Numbered from the stretch's first letter, positions 46,040 through 58,004 are shown. The stretch: DNA of 64,000 nucleotides from Piliocolobus tephrosceles (GCF_002776525.5 NC_045437.1:137654944-137718943), one strand, 5' to 3'. Translations and numbers: made by a program. Notes: a model not told the origin generated them from the sequence alone.

Positions 46040-48035
46040 GATTCTTCCTTCCATGAAAGAGTTCTATGCAGCAATCAATGCTGTTTGGTAGCATTTTACC
46101 CACAGTAGAACTTTGAACTTCTTTCAAAATTAGTCGGTCCTCTCAAACCCTGCTACTGTTTTATTAACTAAGTCTATGTAATATTCTAAACATTTTGTTG
46201 TCATTTCAACAAAGTTTATAGCATCTTCACCAGGAGTAGATTCCATCTCAGAAAACCACTTTCTTTGCTCATTTATAAGAAGCAACTCTTCATCCATTCA
46301 AGTTTTATCATGAGATTGCAGCAATTCAGTCACATCTTCAGGCTGTACTTCTAATTCTAGTTCTCATTCTATTTCTACTGCATCTGCAGTTACTTCCTCC
46401 ACTGACATCTTGAACTCCTATCCATGATCGTTGCAATCAACTTTTTCCAAACTCCTTTTAATGTTGATATTTTGACCTCGTTCCGTGAATCGTGAATGTT
46501 TTTAGTAGCAGCTAGAATAATGCATCCTTTCCAGAAGATTATCAATTTACTTTGCTCAGATCCCTCAGTGGAGCCACTAACTGTGGAAACTATAGCCTTG
46601 CAAAATGTATTTCTTAAATAAGATTTGAAAGTCAAAATTACTCCCTGAACCATGGGCTGCAGAAGGTATGTTGTGTTAGTAGGTATGAAAACAACACTTT
46701 TCTCCTCATACATCTCTATCAGAGCTTTTGGGTGTCTAGGCACAGTGTCAATGAATACTATTATTTTGAAAGAAAGCTTTTTTTCAAGCAGTACGTCGCA
46801 AGAGTAGGATTAAAATATTCAGTAAACTATGCTGTAACCAGATGTGCTGACATCATGCTTTGTTGTTTCCTTTGTAAAGCACAGGCAGAGAAGGTCTAGC
46901 ACCATTCTTAAGGGCTCTAGGATGTTCAGAGTGATAAATGAGCATTGGTGTCTAAGTCACCAGCTACGTTGGTCCCTAATAAGAGAATCCCTTTGAAGAT
47001 TTGAGGCCAGACATTGACATCTGTCTATGAAAGTCCTAGATGGCATCTTCTTCCAGTAGAAGGCTGTTTCATCGCATTGAAAAATGTGTTGTTTTCTATA
47101 GCCACCTTCATTAAAGATCTCAGCCAGTTCTTCTGGATAACTGGATAACTTGCTGGAGCTTCTACATCAGCACTTGCTGTGTCACCTTCACTTTTATGTT
47201 AGGGGGAGAGCTTTTTCCTTTAAACCTCATGAACCAACCTATGCTAGCTTCCAACTTTACTTCTGTAGAGTCCTCATCTTTCTCAGTCTTCACAGAGTTG
47301 AAAAGAGCTATAACATTGCTCTAGATTAAGCTTTGGCTAAAGGTAATATTGTGGCTGGTTTCATCTTCTATACAGACGGATGAAACTTTCTCCATATCAG
47401 TAATGAGGCTGTTTTGCTTTCTTATCATTTGTGTGTTCACTGGAGTAGGACTTTTAATTTCCTTCAATAACTTTTCCTTTGCATTCACAATTTGTCTGTT
47501 TGGTACAAGAGGCCTAGCTTTTGGCCTGTCTTGGCTATTGACATGCCTTCCTCACTAAGCTTAATCATTTCTAGCTTTTGACTTGAAGTGAAAGATATGC
47601 TACTCTTCCTTTCACTTGAACACTTAGAGGCCACTGTAGGGTTATTAACTGTCCTAACTTCAATGTTGTTGTAACTTAGGAAATAAAGAGACTTGAGGAG
47701 AGATGGAGTAATGGCCCACTAGTGGAGCAGGTAGAACACACACATTAAGTTTGCCATCTTCCGTAAGCCTAATGCATGGCACCCCCAAACAATTACAATA
47801 GTAATTTCAAAGTTATTGATCACTATAAACATATAATCCTAATGAAAAATTTGAAATATTGCAAGAAATACCAAAATGTGACACGGAGACATGAAGTGAG
47901 CACATGGTATAGGAAAATGGCACCAATAGACTTGCTCAAAGCAAGCTTGTCACAACCTTCCATTTGTGTAAAACTACACACATACACGATATCTGTGAAT
48001 TGTAATGTAATAAAGCAAAGTGTAATGAAACAAGG
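46040..48035 (-). mobile_element. Tigger1 DNA transposon, minus strand, one end lost
   Basis: About 2 kb of the ~2.4-kb Tigger1 in one block. The 5' terminus lies at about 48035 ('caaggtatgctta', then TA), with 'cacaaccttccatttgtgta' and 'cctctaagtgttcaagtgaa' (as its complement) inside. The left, 3', end stops near 46040 within the tail of the transposase gene, so the 3' inverted repeat and its TA are missing. The element can no longer be mobilised. Pogo-like Tigger elements are ancient in primates. Confidence 0.92.
46300..47634 (-). pseudogene. Decayed Tigger1 pogo-like transposase
   Basis: Remnant of a DDE-type transposase with an N-terminal CENP-B-like DNA-binding domain, which would cut and paste the element at TA sites. 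The start codon has become GTG (complement of 47632-47634). The N-terminal zone reads 'SSERKSS' and 'QKLEMIKLSEEGMS'. The first catalytic motif survives as DETAFYWKKMPSRTF (about 47075-47030). The second, normally IDNAPGH, reads IDTVPRHP (about 46755-46735), so its Asp is kept but the following Asn is lost. The longest open piece is 46390-46743, 117 codons. Frameshifts separate the blocks. Confidence 0.85.
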
Positions 48036-48042
48036 TATGCTT

Positions 48043-48072
48043 ATATGTGTGTGTGTGTGTATATATATATAT
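48043..48072. repeat. (TG)n(TA)n microsatellite next to the Tigger1 end
   Basis: 'tatgtgtgtgtgtgtgtata' continuing into TA, starting directly at the TA target of the transposon end. Confidence 0.85.
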
Positions 48073-48109
48073 TCATGTATATTTACACATACATCCAATA
48101 ATAGTTATG

Positions 48110-48310
48110 TTAATTGAGTGTCTACTGTTGTATGAACCAGATATTAGGTAGACTGCTTAACCTTCAACCATTCTTCAAAACAACCCTGTAGTATATACTT
48201 TGTTATTATTACTATTCAATGATTTGGCATCACATTGCTAGTGAGGGGCAAATTGGGATTTGAACCCAGATGGTATAACTTCAAAGTTTTGACTCTTAAA
48301 TCTTACATTA
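48110..48310 (-). mobile_element. MIR, minus strand
   Basis: 'aaaacaaccctgtagtatat', 'cacattgctagtgaggggca' and 'gggatttgaacccagatggt' follow antisense MIR. Confidence 0.75.
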
Positions 48311-48357
48311 TAGTTTCCTCTTTTATTCATTTGTTTTACTGTTCTTCTGTCACTTTG

Positions 48358-48663
48358 TTTTTTGTTTTGTTTTGTTTTTTGAGACAGGATCCCATCCTGT
48401 CACCAAGGCTGGAGTGCAGTGGTGCAATCTCAGCTTACTGCAACCTCCGCCCCATCCAGGGCTAAGCAATTCTCCCACCTCACCTCCCAGGTAGCTGGGA
48501 CTACAGGCATGCGCCACCACGCCTGACTAATTTTTGCATTATTTGTAGAGATGGGGTTTCACCATGTTGGCCAGGCTGGTCTCAAACTCCCGGACTTAAA
48601 CAATCCACCCACCTCGACCTCCCAAAGTGCTGAGATTACAGGCATGAGCCACTGCACCTGGCC
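48358..48663 (-). mobile_element. Alu (AluS/J-like), minus strand
   Basis: A (TTTTG)n tail, then 'gagacaggatcccatcctgt' to 'actgcacctggcc'. Target duplications 'ttctgtcactttg' (48345-48357) and 'ttccatcactttg' (48666-48678) agree at 11 of 13. The left-monomer segment 'gccccatccagggctaagca' is altered from consensus. Confidence 0.94.
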
Positions 48664-48711
48664 TCTTCCATCACTTTGCATTCTACAAAGTCACTCCTTG
48701 ACTTTATACAG

Positions 48712-48925
48712 TACAGTAGGCAGAATGATGGCCTCAGAGATGGCTATGTCTTAATCCCTGGAATCTGTGAATGTGTTATATTATATGACAAGGGGGGATT
48801 AAAATGATAGATGGAAGTTGCTAATTAACTGGCTTTAAACTAAGGAGATTATCCTGGATTATCAGGGTAGGCCCAATATAATCACAAGAATCCTTTGTGT
48901 GGAAGAAAAAAGACAGAGTCCCATC
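48712..48925 (+). mobile_element. MLT1-like LTR fragment, plus strand
   Basis: 'taatccctggaatctgtgaa', 'gagattatcctggattatca' and 'taggcccaatataatcacaa' are landmarks of an ERVL-MaLR MLT1-type LTR 5' half. The 3' half is absent. Confidence 0.75.
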
Positions 48926-48944
48926 TTATTAATTAGCTAGTTCA

Positions 48945-49290
48945 GCAAATTGAGTTGTTGCTATATGTCAGGAAGAGTACTGCACTTTGGTGATACAATG
49001 AAGACTGCAAAACATTATGGTGCTCAGATAACTTACTGCCTAGTAGGGTGAACAAGCAAGTATAGTAAAGTGTCATGAGAATAATAATAGAGACAGCGAG
49101 TTACATGGGCTTATTTTTAAAAAGGAACATCAAATCCAGTTTTAGGGAGCCAAGAAAAATATAAGATAGATGTCTAACTAAACACTAGAAGGATAAACAA
49201 AATTGAGAGGCAAGGTGGAGATGGAGTCTAGGTAATAATCTAGCAAGAAGAAAATGCTGCATAGAGGTCTGTGGGTAAGGGGTGGATGTG
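48945..49290 (-). mobile_element. L2 fragment, minus strand
   Basis: 'gttgctatatgtcaggaaga', 'tacaatgaagactgcaaaac' and 'gagaggcaaggtggagatgg' loosely follow the antisense L2 end. Confidence 0.5.
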
Positions 49291-50021
49291 TTATGCAACC
49301 CATGGCTTCACAGTAACTTGTGAAGGGTAAAGTCATAAGAGACAAGAAAAAGTTTGAGTTTTTTCAAAAGCTTACCAAGAGTCTTTAGAGCATGTTATTT
49401 AGGGAGCTGACAGAATGTGTCCACTTGTTGCCCCAATGAGAAAAATTGCTCTGAGAGACTTAATTCAAGACCTAAGGACAATTAGTCATATCCATGACTG
49501 GGTCTCTGGCCTTATGACTGCTAGTCTAAGGCATTGCATCTTTCTCTGTTTTTTTGTTTTATACTCTTACTCACATTTTTAATCAATAAAGTCTGCCAGT
49601 AACTCCCTCACCTGTAATCATCTTGTCTCTGGTCATTAATCCCTAGTCTAGTAGGACATAAAGCTAAGGAGTAAGACTCCTGAGTCCAGTTTTCTTAATG
49701 GTAGACATGGTAGAACTATTTATATTATTGGTAATCCTCTGTTTCATCTACAGTGCTCTTTCCCACTGTGCCATTATACTTGCTGTCTTGTGTCCTAAAA
49801 TTAGAACACTGAATGAATAAAGCCCAAAGGTTTGGCTGTGATTAAGTTTTACTAAAGAGTTAGGGTAAGGTATAGCCTGGGAGAGTAAAGGACTCATGGA
49901 TTAGGGCAGTTAATCCAACTCTGTGAGTTAGGGGACTTCAGAGATCTTTCCTGGTGGAGTACCAGGTTTATGCAAATAGAAAGAGGGGAGGTGTTGAATG
50001 TTTTGCCTTAACTTCTGTAAA
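49291..50021. other. No firm feature; possible LTR remnant
   Basis: 'aatcaataaagtctgccagt' near 49583 looks like the polyadenylation zone of an LTR, but no family order is recognised around it. Confidence 0.35.
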
Positions 50022-50243
50022 GCTAGAATTGGCAAATAGCAGCCCATGAGTTAAATTCAGCTTACTACTTCACTTTGTAAATGAAGTTTTATTGGAACAC
50101 AGCCACGCTCAGTCATTTACATATTGTCTGTGACTGCTTTGATGCTACCCTGACACAAGTAAGTAGTTGTGACACAGAATGGCCTATAAAGATGAAAATA
50201 TTTACTTTCTGGCCCTTTACATAAAAAAGTTTGCCAATTCCTG
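50022..50243 (+). mobile_element. MER1-like hAT-Charlie MITE, plus strand
   Basis: 'agaattggcaaatagcagcc', 'aatgaagttttattggaaca', 'cacagccacgctcagtcatt', 'ctttctggccctttacataa' and 'aagtttgccaattcctg' form a clear full-length copy with inverted ends. Same family as 21758-21938 and 30250-30400. Confidence 0.88.
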
Positions 50244-51053
50244 CTATACAGGGAAAGATATTGAGAGTGGATCTTGGACTAGGTTGTGTTCTGGAATCTG
50301 AAGAGTACTTATGAGAATGGGGTCTGTGGAGTATTCACTTTGGTGGATCTGGAGCCTTACTTACCACAGGGCTGAGAGGCTCCTTGGCCCTATAAAGCTT
50401 TTCTTCAGATGAGCTGTGTGAGAGAGCTGCTTTCTAATTCATCAGATCCTAAAGGGACTTTCAGGTGAGAGAGCTAATCCAAACTCAGTGATGAGGCAAG
50501 GGTACTTCTTACCTCTAGGGACAGGTGAATTTCCACTCCTGTGTATCATTTGCTTCATAACATTCTAGCAAGGAGCAGCTTTTACTTCCAGCTGTGAGAC
50601 ATCTGGGTTGGATTCCTCCTTTCCTCTCTGCTACAGCATTCCTAATGTTCCCGGTGTGTGTTCTGAACTGGATTGGCATCTATCTTCTCCTCTGCAGTAC
50701 CCTTGCAGGCTTTGCCAGGTCTACATCAGCCCAATCTATCTTCCTTCTGACTCAACAGACTTGCCCTCTGGGTACCTTCCTACCCTTGGGGAAACAGCAT
50801 AGTTTGGGTTTTAGCTGAGAAGACTCACTGAGCCATACACTTATTGGAATTCATTGGTCTGCTTATTATAGTATCTGTTTTCAGCATCAATCTTACATAG
50901 AGGGCTATCCAAAATGCTACTTGTGTCACTGAAAGGTCTTACCTTTCCCAAAATGTCTTCTCTATGCCATGGTTCTTTAATTCTCCCATTTTGAATTGAG
51001 AAATGAAGAGCACTTATTAAAATAATAATGCTTCCCTATTCAGTGTTAATCTA
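50244..51053. other. No recognised feature
   Basis: Unassigned. Two overlapping plus-strand frames at 50594-50818 and 50608-50802 are different frames of the same CT-rich sequence and show no family. Confidence 0.4.
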
Positions 51054-51058
51054 CCCAG

Positions 51059-51412
51059 TGATATGGTTTGGCTGTGTCCCTATTTAAATCTCAACTTGAA
51101 TTGTATCTCCCAGAATTCGCACGTGTTTTGGGAGGGAATCAGGGGGAAGTAATTGAATCACAGGGGCTGCTCGTTCCCATGCTATTCTCGTGATAGTGAA
51201 TAAGTCTCATGAGATTTGATGGGTTGATCAGGGGTTTCTGCTTTTGCTTCTTCCTCATTTTCTCTTGCTGCAGCGTTGTAAGAAATGCCTTTCACCTCCT
51301 GCCATGATTCTGAGGCCTCCCCAGCCATGTGGAACTGTAAGTCCAATTAAACCTCTTTTTCTTCCCAGTCTTGGGTATGTCTTCATCAGCAGCATGAAAA
51401 AGGACTAATAAA
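51059..51412 (+). mobile_element. THE1-type solo LTR (ERVL-MaLR)
   Basis: 354 bases from 'tgatatggtttggctgtgtc' to 'aaaaaggactaataaa'. THE1 landmarks are 'tcgtgatagtgaataagtct', 'cttgctgcagcgttgtaaga' and 'gcctccccagccatgtggaa'. A perfect 5-bp target duplication, CCCAG, stands at 51054-51058 and 51413-51417. No internal part, so a solo LTR. Confidence 0.94.
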
Positions 51413-51417
51413 CCCAG

Positions 51418-51984
51418 CTACAAACTATCCCTTAAGCTAAATATGACTGGGTTGAATGGAGCTACTGTAGAAGAAATCAGAATCCCCAAGTGAGTGGAAC
51501 AAGTCAGTTCTAAAAGGGAGAAAGACCTTGGGAAGGCTGGAAACAGACAGCTCAATAGGCGTATTCAGAAGAAAACAATGGATATCAGATACCTTGGAGA
51601 TAAGTTATAAAAATGAAGAAAATTGGTGCGAAAGGTATTCTAACAGCATAGAAATGGAATAATGGGGTTAGAAGGGGCTAGTTTGTTGAAAGATGAGACC
51701 ACTGAGGAGAAGAGAGGGGCCATGACTTCCCTGCGGGGCTGTAGAAAGTAATAATCAGTTTGAACTAGAATCTAGGTTTAACACCTAGACCTGTGCTCTT
51801 TCTACTTCCCAGTCTTTTCCAAAGTGTGCTCTGAAGAGTACTGCTCCCGTAAATATGAATGAAATTTTCCATGGGCAGGAAAAAAGGTATAGTTGTTAAG
51901 TTTAAAAAATATGATAAGAAAGAGGCATATTAGGGCAAAGTACTTATCTAGAAGTCTTGGGATATGAACTCTGGCCATTTTGTA
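51418..51984. other. Mostly unassigned; possible MIR at 51695-51830
   Basis: 'gactagaatctagg'-like and 'acctgtgctctttctacttc' sequence near 51760-51810 resembles antisense MIR. The rest is not recognised. Confidence 0.4.
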
Positions 51985-52176
51985 ATTAATATTTATTGAG
52001 GACCTAATATAGGTTATATGCTAATGGCAGCAGGCATAATCATGAGCAAAAGAAACACTCTTTATTCTTATGATCTGACAGCCTACTTTCTCTTCAGAAG
52101 ATACATATAGATCAAAGAATCACACAAATGCACATGTATTGTCAAAGTGACTAATGTTTTACAGGAAGGCAATCCA
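51985..52176 (-). mobile_element. L2, minus strand, left part
   Basis: 'attgaggacctaatataggt' and 'gcaggcataatcatgagcaa' start an antisense L2 that is split by the L1 at 52177-55948 and continues at 55949-56180 ('ttaggaggacatgtcaaaat', 'gcaagggaagcatgatgc'). Confidence 0.6.
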
Positions 52177-53030
52177 GTTTTTTTAATTTTAAAAATTTCG
52201 ATAGTTTTTAGAGTACAAGTGGATTTTGGTTACATAGATAAATTGTAGAGTGGTGAAGTCTGAGATTTTAGTGCACCCATGTGCACTAAGTAGTGTATAT
52301 TATACCAAATATATAGTTTTTTAATCCTTTACCCACCTCACACCCTCCTCCTTCTGAGTTTGCAAAGTCCGTTATACCACTTAGTCTGCCTTTGTGTAGC
52401 CATAGCTTAGTTCCCACTTATAAGAGAAAATGTGGCATTTGGTTTTCCATTCCTGGGTTCCTTCACTTAAAATAATGGTCTCTGTCTCTATCCAAGATGC
52501 TGCAAAAAAACGTTATTTCATTCCTTTTTATGGCTGAGTAGTATTCCATGGTGTACTGGAATAGTGAGTAGTACTGAGTAGTATTCCTTGTTTTCATTAT
52601 TCACTCACTGGTCGATGGACACTTAAGTTGGTTCTTTGCAATTGGTAAATGTGCTGCAATAAACATACATGTTCAGGTGCCCTTTTTAATATAATGACTT
52701 CTTCTCCAGTAGTGAGATTGCTGGATCAAATGGTAGATCTTTTAGTTCTTTAAGAAATTACCATACTGTTTTCCACAGAGGTTGTATGAATTTACATTCC
52801 CACCTGCAATGTATAAGCATTCCCACATCCACACCAACATGTATTGTTTTTTGATTTTATAAGAATGGCCATTCTTGCAGGGGTAAAGTGTTATTTCATT
52901 GTAATTCTAATTTATATTTTCCTGATTAGTGATGTTGAGCATTTTTCATGTTTGGCCATCTGTATATTTTCTTCTGGAAAATGTCTATTCATGTCAGTTA
53001 CCCACTTTTTAATTGGATTATTTGTTTTTT

Positions 53031-53056
53031 TTGTTTTTTTTTTTTTTTTTTTTTTT
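53031..53056. repeat. Poly(T) expansion inside the L1
   Basis: T run with one early G, interrupting the antisense ORF2 at 'ggattatttgttttttttg'. Confidence 0.85.
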
Positions 53057-54232
53057 CTTGCTGATTTGTTTGAATTCCTTGTCGATTCTGGATATTAGTA
53101 CTTTGTAGCATGCATAGTTTGCAAATATTTTCTCTCATTCTGTGGGTTGCCTGTTTACTCCAATTATTTCTTTTGCTGAACAGAAGCTTTAAAAAAAATC
53201 ATTATATCAAAAGGACACCTGCACATGTGTGTTAATTGAAGCACAATTAAAAATTGCAAAGATATGAGACCAAATTAAGTGCCTGTGCAGTAATGAATGG
53301 ATAAAGAAAATTAATTAGGTTCTATTTGTTTATTTTTGTTTTTGTTGCACTTGCTTTTGGGGTCTTGGTAAAAAATTCTTTGCCTATTCCAGTGTCTAGA
53401 AGAGTTTTTCCTACGTGTTTTTCTAAAATTTTTATGGTTTTAGATCTTAGATTTAAGTCTTTGATCTATCTTGGGTTGATTTTTGTACATAAGGTGAGAG
53501 ACAGAGATACAGTTTAATTCTACCATATGTGGCTATTCTCTTTTCTCAATATCACTTATTAAATAATTTATTAAATGGGGTGTCCTTTCCCCAATTTATG
53601 CTTTTGTATGCTTTATTAGAGATCAATTGGCTTTAAGTATTTGCCTTTATTTCTGGGTTCTCTATTCTGTTCCATTTTTCTATGTGTCTACTTTTATATC
53701 AGTGCCATGTTGTTTGGGTAACTATGGCCTTGTAGTATAATTTGAAGTCAGGCGATGCCACCAGATTTGTTCTTTTTGCTTAGGATTGCTTTAACTATTT
53801 AGGCTCTTTTTTGGTTCCGTATGAATTTTAGAATTTTTTTTCTAATTCTATGATAAATGATATAGTATTTTGGTATGAATTGCACTGAATCTGTAGGCTG
53901 CTTGGGCAATATGGTTATTTTCACAGTATTGATTTTCTAATCTATGAACATAAAATGTGTTTTCATTTGTGTCATCTATGATTTCTTTCAGCAGTGTTTT
54001 GTAGTTCTCTTTGTAAAGACCATTCATCTTCTACATTAGGAATATTCCTAGGTATTTTATTTTATTTTTTGTAGCTATTGTAAAAGGGATTAAATTCTCA
54101 ACTTGATTTTCAGTTTGATCATTATTGGTATATAGTAGTGCTACTTATTTGTGTACATTGATTTTGTAACTGAGACTTTTGTGAATTCATGTGCTAGATC
54201 TAGGAGTCTTTTGGAGGAATCTTTTGGATTTT

Positions 54233-55522
54233 CTAGGTATCTAGGTATATAATCATATCATTGATGAATAGTGACAGTTTGACTTCCTCTCTTCTAATTT
54301 GGATGCCCTTTATTTCCTTCTCTTGTCTGATTACTCTGGCTAGGAATTCCATACTATATTTGAATAGAAGTGAAAGTGAGCATCCTTGTCTTGTTCCACT
54401 TCTAAGGGGGAATACTTTCAACTTTTCCCCATTCAGTGTGATGTTGGTTGTGGGTTTTTCATATATGGCTTTTATTATTTTGAGGTATGTCCCTTCTATG
54501 CTAAATTTGTTAAGGGGTTTATTATAAACCTGGATCCTGGATTTTGTTGAATGCTTTTTTGGTATCAATGGAGATGATCTTTAATTCTGTTTATGGGTTG
54601 TAAAACCACACCTGCATCCCTGGGATAAAACCTACTTGATCATGGTGTGTTATCTCTTTGATATGCTGTTGGATTTGGTTAGCTAGTATTTTGCTGAGGA
54701 TTTTTGCATCTATGTTTCTCGGGGATATAGGTCTTTACTTTTCTTTTTTTGTTCTTTCCTGGTTTTGGTATCAGGGTGATACTGGCTTCATAGAATGAGT
54801 TAGGGGGGATTCCCTCTTTCTCTGTCTCTTGGAATAATTTCAGTAGAATTGGTACCAATTCTTTGAATGGTAGAATTTGGCTGTGAATCGATCGGGCCCT
54901 GGGGATTTTTTCTTCGTGGGCAATTTTTTTCTTTTTATTATTGATTCAATGTCACTGATTATTACCGGTTTGTTCAGGGTTTCTGTTTCTTCCTGATTTA
55001 ATTTGGAAGGGTTGTATGTTTCTAGGAATTTATCCACTTATCCATTTCCTCTGGATTTCCTAGTTTTTGTGTATAGAGATGTTCGTAGTACTCTCAAATG
55101 ATCTCTTGTATTTTTGTGGTGTCGAGTGTAGTGTCTCTAGTTTCATTTCTAATTGAGTTTGTTTGGATCTTCTCTTTTCTTGGTTAATCTTGCTAATGAT
55201 CTCTCAATTTTATTTACATTTTCAAAGAATCATCCTTTTTCATTGATTGTTGTTTGTTTGTTTTAATTTCATTTAGTTCTGCTTTAATCTTTGTTATCTC
55301 TTTTCTTCTGCTAGATTTGAGTTTGATTTCTTCTTGTTTCTCTAGTTCCTTGAGGTGTGATGTTAGGTTGCACATTTGTGATCTTTCACTAATGATGTAG
55401 GCATCCAGTACTATACACGTTCCTCTTTGCACTGCTTTTGCTGTATCCCAGAGGTTTTGGTAACTTTTGTCACTATTGTCATTCATTTCAAAGATTTTTC
55501 TTAATTTCCATCTCGATTTCAT
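54233..55522 (-). pseudogene. Broken L1 ORF2 (reverse transcriptase region)
   Basis: Three separate minus-strand frames (54233-54568, 54840-55037, 55214-55522) hold recognisable L1 ORF2 segments: 'GTRQGCSLS' and 'RQEKEIKGIQIRREE' of the reverse transcriptase, 'KKSPGPDRFTAKFYH' upstream of it, and the endonuclease-to-RT linker. The catalytic FADD box reads FIND, so one of its two metal-binding aspartates is lost. Stops and frameshifts separate the pieces. ORF2 would normally copy L1 RNA into DNA at the target site; this copy cannot. Confidence 0.9.
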
Positions 55523-56180
55523 TGTTAATCCCCAAATCTTTCAGGAGCACATTGTTTCATTTCCATGTGTTTGTATAGTTTTGTGGGTACCTTTTGGAAT
55601 TGATTTTTAGTTTTACACTGTCATCTGAAAAAATACTTAATATGATTTCAATTTTTAAAAATTGAATGAGACTTGTTTGTGCAGTTGAGAAGAAGATACA
55701 TTCTGAATTTCTTGGGTAACATGTTCTGTAAATATCTGTTAGGTCCATTCATTTGAGAGTGTGGTTTAAGTCCATTGTTTCTTTGTTGACTTTCTGTCTC
55801 AATGATTGGTCTAGTGCTGTCAGTGGAATGTTGAATTCCCCCATTATTATTATGTTTTTGTCTATTTCATTTCTTAAGTCTAGTAGTGATTATTTTATGA
55901 ATCTTGGAGCTTCAGAGTTAGATGTATGTATATTTAGAATTTTAATATAGGAAGACAATTCACTTCTTTAGGAGGACATGTCAAAATACCCTAGGGGTGC
56001 AGTAACTTAGTTATGCCTTCTTAGATGAAAGAGTTCTTGAGCTGATAACTGAAGGGATAGTACAAGCTAACTAGGTGAAGTGCATTTCAAGGGTGAATAA
56101 CATGTGTGGAGCAAGGGAAGCATGATGCATTACAGCAGAACATTCTGGTTAGGGTGCCTAGGTCCATGAAGGTGGCGGGA

Positions 56181-56369
56181 GGTGGGCTGAGACCCAAGTG
56201 CTCATTATATCTGAACACAAGAGTCTTTGTATGTTTTCCCCACTGCATCTTACGAATACCAGCATTCCTCTGTATTATCAAAAAGGTTAGGAAATACTGC
56301 ATCAGGGAAACTAAGAAGTAAAATGCAATGAATTAAAATTATGGTAGAGAAAAGAGACTGGAAGATAAT
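56181..56369. other. No recognised feature
   Basis: Short unassigned stretch at the fading end of the L2. Confidence 0.4.
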
Positions 56370-56525
56370 GCAGGGGCCTTGAGATTTGGATCTTAATCCT
56401 AAAAGCAACTGTCAGCCACTAACATCCTGTGTGCCCCCGGCTGAATCCCATTCTCTTTTTGGACTTCAGTTTCTTATTCAAAGGTGTGACAGGATAATCT
56501 GTTTCCTTTCTGCTCTGACAGCTCT
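56370..56525 (+). mobile_element. MIR, plus strand
   Basis: 'gatttggatcttaatcctaa', 'gccactaacatcctgtgtgc' and 'ggacttcagtttcttattca' follow the MIR core. Confidence 0.65.
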
Positions 56526-57324
56526 GGTTTTTCTCATCCTCCTGAGATTTTCTTTTTCTTTTCTTTTTTTTTTTTTAAACTCACATAAAGGTTTGCTCTG
56601 AAGAAGCTGTATCTTTGGAGTATTTTCCAGGAGCTCATCCTGAGGGTTTTGCTAAGTTACTTGCTGGCTTTTTCAAGGTGATTTCTGCATCCAGGTGGAG
56701 ACGGAGCTGTCCTGCTTGCTGATAATGAGTTGTGATTTCACGTGACTTGTTATTACTGCTCTTTATGCACCTCCTGCCTTGGCCTCAGGAGCTTGAGTTC
56801 CCCATGCCTTCTCATTCCAAATATAGCGACTCCTAATTCACAGTTATTTTTGCTGTTAGAGGAAGAGAAGTGGCAAAACCCAAACCCATCTTGTGGGTGG
56901 GAAATCCAAGTTCTGTTTTGCACTGCTACTTCTCTTGGCTCATTTTGGACCATTGTTGATGAACACATTCCCTTCAAGAAAACCACTCCTTTTGGTAGAT
57001 GATACTACTTTCCAGATTTCCAGAAATGTGTAATCACCATTCAAGGCCATTTTCCTACCTCCTATCTAACATTTCTGACTATGTAGCCTACACATTTCAG
57101 ACATCACACACTGGTAACAGAGATTGTGGTACTTAGAGATGTGATGCTGGAGTTCTTAGAAAAAATTGTGGGAGATCCAGGGGACTTCTGGGAAGTATAT
57201 GTGAATGTGAGTGGACAGAAGTACTTTATCTTCTAGGAACTCCTGAGAACTAAGAAATGACTGTTTAATGAACAGAGAGAAGTGACAATGAGATTGCCCT
57301 GTCCAGAGACTCCCAAATAAAGGA
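56526..57324. other. No recognised feature
   Basis: A T/C-rich tract at 56549-56577, otherwise unassigned. Frames at 56742-57002 (+, 86 codons) and 56753-56986 (-, 77 codons) are mirror overlaps without family features. One of the less repetitive stretches here. Confidence 0.4.
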
Positions 57325-57680
57325 GGTATGTGGGTTTGCAGAGAGATAAGAGCACTTGAGCTCTCTGTTAGAGAGGCTGGCTTCACCCCAATTCTGTTAT
57401 TTATAAGTTTTGTGATTGGAGCAGATAAGTTACATTCTCTGGGCCTCAATTTCCTCACCTTTGACTATTTTACAAGTGAAGCTATCTTAGGCTGGAAAAA
57501 AAGGATATATTCCAAGTGAAAGGAGGCGATTAATTACAGTTACTTTGCTGACTCGACCATATGCTAATAAAGTTATAACACAAATTAAATAAGACACTAC
57601 ATGAAAATATTTAGCAAAGTGTCAGGACTGTAGTAAACATTTAAATAATACTGATAAAATTATTATAAATTAAATATTTC
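57325..57680 (+). mobile_element. MIR, plus strand
   Basis: 'tgtgattggagcagataagt', 'ctgggcctcaatttcctcac', 'taaataagacactacatgaa' and 'gtgtcaggactgtagtaaac' follow MIR. A block at 57512-57575 lying between core and tail recurs at 59377-59440. Confidence 0.65.
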
Positions 57681-58004
57681 ATAGCTTTTAGTGTGTATAT
57701 TTATTCATTTTTATTATTTTTGGAGAGCCACCTTTTCTTCTTGAAAGTTCTAGCTGTCTTCTTTTTATGTATGACTGACATCAAACTCTGTTACTGAAGT
57801 CCCTGTCCACCTTTAGAAAACAATGGTAACATTAATATACCTTCCTGCTCTGAGGTAACCGAGATGATCCTTGCAAGTTCTACATCTGTGTCTGTATAAT
57901 ACAAGTGTTTGTGCAAGACAATAGAGATTCATGAGACCACCCTGACAGAGATGGTACATTCGATATCAATGCGGAAACTCTTGCCATGAGCTAGAGATCT
58001 CATG
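57681..58004. other. No recognised feature
   Basis: Unassigned. Confidence 0.4.

Larger units (their letters stand above)
52177..55948 (-). mobile_element. 5'-truncated L1 (L1PB-like), minus strand, 3.77 kb
   Basis: Starts on + with a short poly(T) and an L1PB-type antisense 3' UTR ('gtggattttggttacataga', 'gagtagtattccatggtgta'), then runs through antisense ORF2 to the endonuclease zone ('gcattccatactatatttg' at about 54345; 'tcactattgtcattcatttc' at 55470). Target duplications 'aggaaggcaatcca' (52163-52176) and 'aggaagacaattca' (55949-55962) agree at 12 of 14. The host is an L2. A 120-bp internal segment is inverted (53192-53311). Confidence 0.93.

Noticed and set aside
49550..49610. aataaa-like signal as a gene polyadenylation site
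   Set aside because: No upstream gene. Best read as an LTR remnant or chance.
56742..57002. Overlapping frames on both strands in a less repetitive stretch
   Set aside because: Mirror-frame effect in balanced-GC DNA. No domain or codon pattern.
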